From the NCBI GenBank assembly GCA_016199605.1, contig JACQGJ010000092.1:1-5192 (forward strand): a stretch of DNA of 5,192 bases, read 5' to 3'. Each line of letters opens with the position of its first letter. Position 1 is the stretch's first letter. Positions 4,783 through 5,192 of this stretch are shown here, piece by piece. The notes under the pieces were generated by a model that was given only the letters and a program-made list of their open reading frames with translations, had not been told where the DNA came from and ran no database searches. The DNA is from Armatimonadota bacterium (GTDB taxonomy: Bacteria > Armatimonadota > Abditibacteriia > CG2-30-59-28). A program made the translations under genes and the position numbers.

Positions 4783-5192
4783 GTGAGCATTAGAAGACCA
4801 ACAACCAGAGAACGAGCGAGACACCGCCGGGGACTTGTCCTCGTCATTGTCCTTTGGATCCTCGTCATCCTCGTGATCCTTTCCTGGGGACTTGCCGCAA
4901 CGGTCCAGACTGAGGCGCATCTCGTGCGTCACTATTCGGAATCGAGCCGGTGTGTGGAGTTTGCCCGTGCGGGGATTGAGATGATGTCGAACCGGCTGGC
5001 GCAGGAGGACTTGTCGTTTGTAGCACGGGACCATCCGGAGAGCCAACTCACCAGCGAACGAGGGGGTCTGGCGTTTCAGTCCGGGGGTAAGTTCGAGGTG
5101 AGCATGGAAGACGAGGCCGGCAAGGTGAACCTCAATGTTGCCTCGACGGAAATGCTGACTGCTCTGACAGGGGATGCCAACCTGGCCGCTGC
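4783..5192 (+). CDS. gspK: Minor pseudopilin GspK (N-terminal part, cut by window end)
   Basis: GspK is the large pseudopilin that caps the I-J-K tip of the T2SS pseudopilus. From the GTG at 4783, 136 residues are visible before the window ends, and the family usually runs to about 300 or more. A basic leader (TTRERARHRRG) ends at G17, followed by the hydrophobic helix LVLVIVLWILVILVILSWGL. Mature position +5 is Ile, not Glu; lack of Glu5 is characteristic of GspK and fits its place at the fibre tip. The helix continues into HYSESSRCVEFARAGIEMM (50-68), and EDEAGKVNLNVAS (109-121) is the conserved GspK core motif. The gene starts 38 bases after gspJ. The non-ATG start and the window edge hide it from simple start-to-stop ORF calling. 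Confidence 0.95.
   Translation, partial: MSIRRPTTRERARHRRGLVLVIVLWILVILVILSWGLAATVQTEAHLVRHYSESSRCVEFARAGIEMMSNRLAQEDLSFVARDHPESQLTSERGGLAFQSGGKFEVSMEDEAGKVNLNVASTEMLTALTGDANLAA

Overview
The window is a piece of a type II secretion system (T2SS, general secretory pathway) gene cluster. Seven genes lie on the + strand in the canonical order gspE-F-G-H-I-J-K. The first (assembly ATPase) and last (minor pseudopilin) are cut by the window edges. The DNA is GC-rich and the organism is a diderm (Gram-negative-type) bacterium, because a T2SS spans two membranes. The short GC-rich palindromic repeats between genes, long pseudopilin leaders and alternative starts would fit a Verrucomicrobiota, Planctomycetota or Acidobacteriota-like genome. 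That placement is only an impression; nothing in the sequence proves it.

Layout: gspE C-terminal part (1-603); a 240-base gap with two palindromic repeat units (605-660 and 684-782); gspF (844-2055); a 159-base gap with a candidate promoter and a strong ribosome binding site; gspG (2215-2703); gspH from a TTG start (2709-3329); a 174-base gap mostly filled by a 108-base branched inverted repeat (3360-3467); gspI (3504-3899); gspJ (3896-4744, overlapping gspI by ATGA); gspK from a GTG start (4783 to the window end).

How the genes work together: GspE hydrolyses ATP on the cytoplasmic side, and GspF is the inner-membrane platform onto which pseudopilins are added. GspG is the major pseudopilin building the periplasmic fibre. 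GspH, GspI, GspJ and GspK are the minor pseudopilins, of which I-J-K form the tip that starts the fibre. All five pseudopilins show a basic leader, a Gly cleavage site for the prepilin peptidase and a hydrophobic helix. Glu at mature position +5 is present in G, H, I and J and absent in K, as is usual.

The secretion genes are ordinary members of known families. The less ordinary part is the non-coding structure. Two different intergenic gaps carry palindromic elements that share an 11-base core forming a hairpin with a TGC loop, and the two copies differ by a compensatory base-pair change. This points to a dispersed, structure-conserved repeat family (REP/MITE-like) inserted inside the operon. 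I see no previously undescribed protein system here.
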